Positions 58,701 through 64,000 of a DNA stretch of 64,000 nucleotides are shown here, one piece after another (within the stretch, counting starts at the first letter, position 1; every line of letters starts with the position of its first letter). The notes beneath the pieces were generated by a model. That model saw nothing but the letters and a program-made list of their open reading frames with translations. It did not search any database and had not been told where the DNA came from. Made by a program: the position numbers and the translations under genes. Source of the DNA: Theristus sp. LFF4_11 (Eukaryota > Nematoda > Chromadorea > Monhysterida > Xyalidae); contig JASANC010001870.1 of the NCBI GenBank assembly GCA_030248135.1, positions 1 to 64,000 on the forward strand. Reading direction: 5' to 3'.

Positions 58701-58713
58701 CTGTTGAAGCCAT
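55708..58713 (-). CDS. Carotenoid oxygenase (BCO/RPE65 family)
   Basis: Iron(II) enzyme cleaving carotenoid polyenes. Exons: 58713-58599, 58011-57879, 57805-57681, 57613-57466, 57332-57152, 57095-56893, 56706-56449, 56381-56267, 56210-56148, about 56030-55925, about 55851-55708. Hallmarks: RNGPGMFKIGPDEYNHWFDG, ANRIIVSEFGTIGYPDPCKN, NSMTAHPHYMTDGHVINMG, SYYHSFGVTAQTLVFLE, FFTFHHINAYEEDGC, IELPRVNYEQYNGIKYRYC and a C-terminal FHSHYM. The four iron-ligand histidines have candidates in AHPHY, YYHSFG, FHHINAYE and FHSHY, so catalysis looks intact. I cannot separate BCO1- from BCO2-type activity. Exon 10 needs an unusual AAG acceptor and is the weakest join. A hAT-like element fills intron 1. It is divergent from the 59163 gene. 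Confidence 0.93.
58096..58590. mobile_element. hAT-like element inserted at a splice donor
   Basis: The perfect 8-bp direct repeat ACGCATAC flanks it (58088-58095 and 58591-58598). Ends ATTCAGGGCTCG and ...CTAGCCCT are partly inverted (CAGGGCT / AGCCCT). The interior shares TCTGAAAATG(C/T)GTTTAAGAC and ACTTTCCA(A/C)AGAAAGT with 21862-22322. In the gene's orientation the repeat reads GTATGCGT, which is the 5' splice site of carotenoid oxygenase intron 1. Confidence 0.78.
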
Positions 58714-59162
58714 CGGTCCCCACTACTTTTGCTTACCACTGTTGCTAATAAATAACCAAAAAGTCGTGTCGTGCCGTGCGGTGCGCGTTTTTGTTTGGTG
58801 ATTTTTACTCCTAGTCTGCGAGTGAACGCCTGTAGGAGACTAGGACTTTATCTTGGTAACCGTCTTTCTGCTGGTGCTGGTGCTGACATCTCACCACAAC
58901 CTGAATGGATCGGCGCATGTCTTTGTTTTTCACTGCTGGTTGACTAAACCAAACGGAATGAATATCAAAAATCAACAAAAAATGAGCAAATTGAAGGTCA
59001 GTGTGGTTGCAGATTAGGTAGCCCCTTTCTCCATCACAAAGCACTTCTATGCGTGTCAGCATGAATTTGAATGTATGATCTGTTGTCTTGGAAACCGTGT
59101 GGTGATATGTTGTTGTTGGTGACTTTGCTGATCCTGCTGCACGTATTTTCACAGTTTCCAGC
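58714..59162. promoter_or_regulatory. Shared divergent promoter region
   Basis: 449 bp separate the start codons of the carotenoid oxygenase (minus) and the 59163 coiled-coil gene (plus). No coding exon or obvious TATA pair is seen, and TTTTCACAGTTTCCAG precedes the plus-strand ATG. Bidirectional promoter use is inferred from spacing only. Confidence 0.4.
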
Positions 59163-62050
59163 ATGTCGGTTACAATTGTTAGTACACAGTTAGCGCACGA
59201 GCTGGCGTCACTGGACGTTGTGCAACTTCGTGAGAAATGTGTGCAACTGCTGCTGGACAAACAACGTGCCGACGAGCATGCGAACGGCGTCATTCAACGG
59301 CTGAAGGAGCAGCTCAACAATGTCACTGGTCAGTGGTGTCGTCCTGCCCTGGGTGTCCGTGTTGTCCCGGAAATAAAAGTGGCCCAAAACGCCGAGCCCA
59401 GAGGACACCCAGCCCAAGCGAACAAAACACCAACCACCTGTTCGGGCACATTTGCGTGAACTGCAACTAAATTGAAACGATGAGCAAGCGCCTCAACTCG
59501 AATTTATTGGCTGGCATTACACAAGACAACACTGTACCAAGAAGTCAACTAGATTTATTTCCACAAAAATTCACACAAAAAAACAGCGCAACCTTGTGAA
59601 CACAGGCAACGTTGAGCAACAACTGGATGTGCTTGAGAACGAGCGCTCGCTGCACGAACAGCAGTTGAACGAACTGAAACGTGAGAGTGTGTGTCAGCTG
59701 CACGAACAGTACGGTCAGGTGACCGAGAGACTCCAGCAACAGTGCGTGCTGCTGGGCGAACGATGTCAACAGCTTGTCAGTGGTCGGCGGAGTTGCAAGT
59801 TTTCATCGAATTTGAACTTCTGCCATTGCAAATTTTGGTGCATTTTTCAGCAGTACACCTCACACAGAGTGATAAAAACTGCACCGATAAGAATCGGCTC
59901 TAGCACGCTAACGGCTGGAAGGTACGGGCTAAAACTTTAATCGCATCACCCATAACCATAACGTCTCATTTTTTCGGTTTGCATTCATTATGCGGTGGGT
60001 GGACCAATTCGCCTGAAAATTTATGCGAAGTTATTTATTTGTTCTATTTTGGTTGTATTATAGGTGATGTGTGATTAAATTTTTGCCCAAACCATCCACC
60101 CGTTGGCGAACTCGAGCCGATTCTTATCGTGTAGTTTTTTGATCACCCTGTATTTCAGATCGTGCTATCATGATTACCGAGTACCAAGTGCAATTTGATC
60201 AACGTCAGAGCGCTCTGCATCAGATGCAGCAACGCGTCAGTCAACTGCAGCAAGCGCACGAGCACAAAATGGTTTGGTGCTGCCCTGTTAGTTTTTTCGG
60301 TTCCACACTTTTCACTCGAAGTGAAGATTTTTTAACCACACTTGCAGATAACGGCAGGAAAACGGGTCGACGATTTAACGGCAACCTTGGCCGCTTGTCA
60401 GTGTGCCTCATTGCAACAGAAGCTGAAAAGTGCACAGGCGTCTTGTGAGACACTAGCTGACAAACTTCAGCAGGAATTAAAAAACTTGCATGCAAAAATT
60501 GACGATCTCGAGGAAAAGGTTCGAAAATTACTAACTCGACACATTTTTCGTTCATCAGTATATATCTTTTATTTTGGTCCCGAATCTCAATGTGCACATA
60601 CACAGATAGGTATAGTCTAAATATAAAGTATATATAGGTATAGATAATACAGTCTCATGCATGACGCGGTAATTCAAAATTCGAGTGATCGAGTCCCCTA
60701 AATAGGCCTGAGTCACTTAGGTGATTTTCAATTGCCACATAATGCTTGAAACTACTTTCTTTGCTACGTCTGTACACGCATTGAATCGCAGAACCTTCAA
60801 AGTTGGAAATATCCACCTTGTCATATGCAATTTCGTTCAGGTTGCCCAGCTGACCAGTGCCAACAGCGACCTGCACCAGAAACTGGCCAGTTGCACGCAA
60901 GAAAAAATTGAACTAACTGAACAATACAAAGCACAAACACAAACGCTGTCTGCGAAAGCTGAGAAATGTGAAGAAAACCTCAACGAGATCAAGCAGCTGA
61001 AGTTGAGGTGCATCGAATTGGAAGAGGGAAAAGAAGCGAAGATCATCGAGATCACTGCGGATCACAACGCACAACTGCAGCTGCTTCAACAACAGTTGCA
61101 CAGTGTTGCACACGCTAAATTGGGTACTTCTGAATTTTTACCAAACACTAAAAAAACTGAGCTGCTCACAACTTGCTCAAACACTGTTTACTGATGAACA
61201 AGTTGGTCAGTTTCTTGGTCAGATAATTTTTTACATAAAGATTGCTTGTTTAATTGATAATATACAAAAATTCGATATTCTAGATGTGGAAAAAGAATTG
61301 CACAAGTTGCGGACACAGTTACACCTGCAGCAACATGAACTTGCAACGGTGTGCCAATTTTATTGTGTTCTGTTTTCAATTCCACCCAATTATTGGTCAA
61401 AATTCGGCTCGGTGTTTTTATTATGTGTACAACTCAACAAATATAGTTTTTTACGTCCGTTTTTCAATCAACAAAAAAAGCAAATACCGGTTTGATAAAG
61501 GCAAAAAGATTTAAAAAATGAAAACAAAAACAAAATATTGCCGAAGAACACCGTCAGTCATCCATCATCACAGAAAGCAAAACATCAGTCCCTAGAGTTC
61601 ACAGAAACAATCAAGAACGCAATTTGAGATAAAATCGAGAACCCATCAAAAGTTTTGCAAAAACCAACATGCGCGCATGGGCGCTTTGTACTGGTTAAAC
61701 TGAACAAAAAAACAATTTTCTACATTCGCGTTATTGCAGCAACAGTCAACAGACACAATAACGTGCAAGCATGAACAGCGCGCCCAGACGAACAGCGCTG
61801 TTGTGCAACAACCGGGCATCTCAAGTGGCCAGAGCGCAGCAAACAAGTACGAGTTGACGTCAAAAGAACCTGAAGCTGCACAGTTGCACACACTGACGCA
61901 AGAATGCAAACGGCTGACCGAGGAAAAGTAAGTTTTGGAGTAGGTAGGTGGCAACATGTTATAAAACGGCGAACATCAAAAAAATGCAGCGAGACGGTGA
62001 AGCTGAACCTACTGTACGAAATAATGATCATCAAAAGTTTGAAATCATAA
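59163..62050 (+). CDS. Coiled-coil protein, unidentified
   Basis: Eight exons join in phase: 59163-59328, 59606-59779, 60159-60271, 60348-60518, 60841-61123, 61284-61348, 61740-61927, 61990-62050, about 405 residues. Nearly the whole chain is heptad-type helix, e.g. VVQLREKCVQLLLDKQRADE, QQLDVLENERSLHEQQLNEL, FDQRQSALHQMQQRVSQLQQ and CEENLNEIKQLKLRCIELEE. A Ser/Gln linker (VVQQPGISSGQSAANKYE) leads to a short conserved-looking end, TVKLNLLYEIMIIKSLKS. This is typical of golgin, centrosomal or kinetochore coiled-coil proteins, but no diagnostic domain was seen. Introns contain a MITE and one palindromic repeat. The stop lies 33 bp from the opposite KRIT1 stop. Confidence 0.72.
59865..60150. 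mobile_element. Mariner-end MITE abutting a splice acceptor
   Basis: 286 bp. The left end CAGAGTGATAAAAACTGCAC and the inverted right end CAGGGTGATCAAAAAACTAC share a further GATAAGAATCGGCTC(T/G)AG, about 90 bp of arm. TA follows the right end. The next exon begins nine bases beyond the element (TATTTCAG then coding). Confidence 0.75.
60650..60805 (+). repeat. Palindromic intronic repeat, copy D
   Basis: GGTAATTCAAAATTCGAGTG, GATCGAGTCCCCTAAATAGG and GGTGATTTTCAATTGCCACA, then GTACACGCATTGAATCGCAG, matching copies B and C. Confidence 0.68.
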
Positions 62051-62083
62051 AAAAACAGAAAGAAATGGTGTGTAATTGAAATG

Positions 62084-64000
62084 CTATTGTCTGAGCGGCC
62101 TGTGCAGGCCGAATTGCGAGCCAGTTGCACCCGCTGAAGTCCTACTGTTTCCGGTGGCAGACACTGGTTGTTGTTTCTGGTGCTGTTGTTGTTGTGCTTG
62201 TTTCGGCGACTGTCGTTCACTGGCCGCAGTGGCCTTTGCATCCATGAACTTTCCGATAATAGTCAACATCAACTCAGCTTTGCGTGTCTGCAGATTGAAC
62301 AAACTGTTGCGACTCTTGAACTGAATGTAGCAGTTGTTCGGATTATGCTCGTAGCGCAGCGGCAACGGGTGACTTTGCACGAGCGCCTTTGTCTCAGCGT
62401 TCACCAGGTGCAGTCCGCAGTCGTTGACGCCGGCATGCACGTGCACCATGCCAGAGACGGGCCGTATCATGTAGACGGTCGCGTCAAAGAATGTCGCGCC
62501 ATAGACAATCAACTTCCAGCAGAACGACACGAACTGGTACTGCAGTGCCGAGATGTGCACCACACTGCCGCGGCGGCCTGACAGCTGCTTGTGCTCGGCC
62601 ATGATTCGATTGACCAGCTGATTGTAGGCCTTCGTCGATGTCATCGCGACACGATGACTTGGGATGATGCGCTCGCGGGTGCTGCCGTTTGTGAGGAACG
62701 CACGGTTGCTGTCGTGGTAGGCGCCTGCCTGCAGCTGGAGCACTATGGCCGCCAGGGTGATCGTGTCCTGCTCTGAGCATGGATACAGCCCACGCAGGTA
62801 GTTGTCGACGGCCTCGTGGTACAACAACGACAGTGCTACATCCGGTAGATTCACCTGTGTGACAGACAACGTGACAGCGACTGTTCGCTCGAAAGCTTGT
62901 CCAAGCACACACTTACCTCGCGTTCCAGCCTGACCGGCGCGCGGGCGTCCCGTCTGAACACAAGACGTGGCTCCTCGTTCACGGCATTCGCCAGGTCAGC
63001 GAACTTCTCCAACGTTTTCGGCCACTTTGCAATTTGCTGCATCGGCTTCATATCGGATTTCAGTTGCAGCTCTGCAGCGAGTTTTGCAATAAACGGTGGC
63101 AAAGCTTCACAGCAACCACATTGGAACTATGGGGGCACAAGCTGTCTAGCACACAAACTACGAAGACCGGAAGTGCAGAATATAGACCCCGCAACTCACT
63201 GACGGGTCAACCACTTCAGCTAAGTTTTAACCAGAACAGACACTGCGGTGCTTCCGTGTTATATCCACTACTTATGCTACACTATTTACATCCCAAAGAT
63301 GTCACTGACGACGAAATGCTACTAGTTTTGTATTTTACTTATTAGCATCATGCAACTTGCTGATGTGCAAGACGTGTCAACTGGCTTACCCAATCCATTT
63401 GAGCACATCCACAGTGCAAACAACTGCATCACTTCCGGTGTCAGTTTGTGCAAGTCTGCCATTTGCTGCAGCAACTGTGCGACCGTTGTCTTGGCACCAT
63501 TGACCAGTGCCAGCATCACGTTGCCACCGTCCATCAAGTCGATCTGCACCTTTGGAAGTTTGCGAACCAGTGCTGCTTGCAGAAGTGCAGCTGTAGCCTG
63601 CCATTCCTGTTTCGGCACGCAGGCGCACAGCGAGTATGGCGTTTGGCCGTTGTTGTCCTTGGCGTCAACCTGAAGTCACGACTCACTTGTGGCGCCAATC
63701 TCAACTGACGCTGGCTGCGTGTCACAACGTTTTGAATTCGATTTTTCCGTTTCTAAAGCAGCACGAACCTGGGTGCTGGGTGCGGACAAGAGCAGCTCGA
63801 CGACGTGCACGTTGGCGGACTGCGCGGCAAAGTGCAGCGGTGTGGCGCCAGTGCGACTGTGCACGTTCACGTCCGCACCGCCGTCGTTCACAAGCACCTG
63901 CACGGCCTCCAGACGATTGTACCAGGCGGCGTAGTGCAGCGGAGTCCACGAGTCGCGATCGTGGGCGTTCACGTCGTGGCCGAGTGTCAGTGCTGCTCGC
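62084..64000 (-). CDS. KRIT1: KRIT1 (CCM1) ankyrin-FERM scaffold, 5' truncated by window edge
   Basis: Rap1-effector scaffold that binds CCM2 and HEG at junctions. The minus-strand gene runs off the window, so only the ankyrin and FERM parts are present. Exons: 64000-63769 (ankyrin: DSWTPLHYAAWYNRLEAVQV, TGATPLHFAAQSANVHVVEL), 63669-63390 (last ankyrin QTPYSLCACVPK, then FERM F1 ending TPEVMQLFALWMCSNGL), about 63104-62917 (ELQLKSDMKPMQQIAKW, RLVFRRDARAPVRLE), 62855-62084 (F2 and F3: SFCWKLIVYGATFFDATVY, AGVNDCGLHLVNAETKAL). The C-tail after the FERM domain is extended and Gln-rich (KQAQQQQHQKQQPVSATGNS), longer than expected. The Nudix-like N-terminus should lie beyond 64000. The 63104 exon uses an AAG acceptor. 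Confidence 0.92.

Noticed and set aside
62168..62581. Open frame on the plus strand opposite KRIT1
   Set aside because: The minus strand here encodes recognisable FERM sequence; the plus-strand frame has no motif.
1..64000. Autonomous transposase, reverse transcriptase or viral genes
   Set aside because: No DDE/D, hAT dimerisation or RT motif was recognised in any frame; the elements here look non-autonomous.

Overview
This is eukaryotic, bilaterian-animal DNA. Nearly every gene is split by short introns (about 50-400 bp, GT...(T/G)CAG) and can be followed only by joining exons in phase. Eleven protein genes and one nested receptor gene are supported, with no bacterial operons, rRNA or CRISPR. 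The genome looks compact: genes are often tail-to-tail or head-to-head and only tens to hundreds of bases apart, while introns and gaps are loaded with short non-autonomous DNA transposons. The phylum cannot be fixed by eye. Intron style and size suit a small-genome ecdysozoan or other protostome, but a Maelstrom gene would be unusual for a Caenorhabditis-like nematode.

Layout. 149-5734 (+) holocarboxylase synthetase; 6282-10210 (-) CLPTM1L; 10.2-16.9 kb a transposon-rich gap (8-bp-TSD hAT-like elements, G-tract elements, a minisatellite, one unexplained ORF); 16904-21186 (+) SNAPC3; 23414-25849 (+) calreticulin ending in KDEL; 27227-40052 (+) GTF3C3 (TFIIIC TPR subunit), whose 7.4-kb intron holds an antisense rhodopsin-like GPCR (30126-31884, -); 41529-43288 (+) OMA1; 43898-48525 (-) Maelstrom; 51368-54326 (+) SETD4; 54642-55444 (+) small coiled-coil protein; 55708-58713 (-) carotenoid oxygenase; 59163-62050 (+) second coiled-coil protein; 62084 to the window end (-) KRIT1, cut by the edge.

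Most of these genes are housekeeping and functionally unrelated: biotin attachment, ER lipid scrambling and ER lectin chaperoning, snRNA and Pol III transcription, mitochondrial stress proteolysis, germline transposon silencing, lysine methylation, carotenoid cleavage, and junction/Rap1 signalling. SNAPC3 and GTF3C3 are both small-RNA-gene transcription factors within 6 kb of each other, which may be chance.

The most unusual material is in the repeats. An hAT-like insertion has a target-site duplication that is exactly the splice donor of carotenoid oxygenase intron 1. A small TA-flanked family carries a TGACGTCA (CRE-type) palindrome in each terminal repeat. One family has long G-tracts, a tRNA-derived SINE is present in two copies, and a palindromic family recurs in introns. 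No transposase or reverse transcriptase ORF was found, so the elements here appear non-autonomous. Exon boundaries were read by eye and may be off by one to a few bases.
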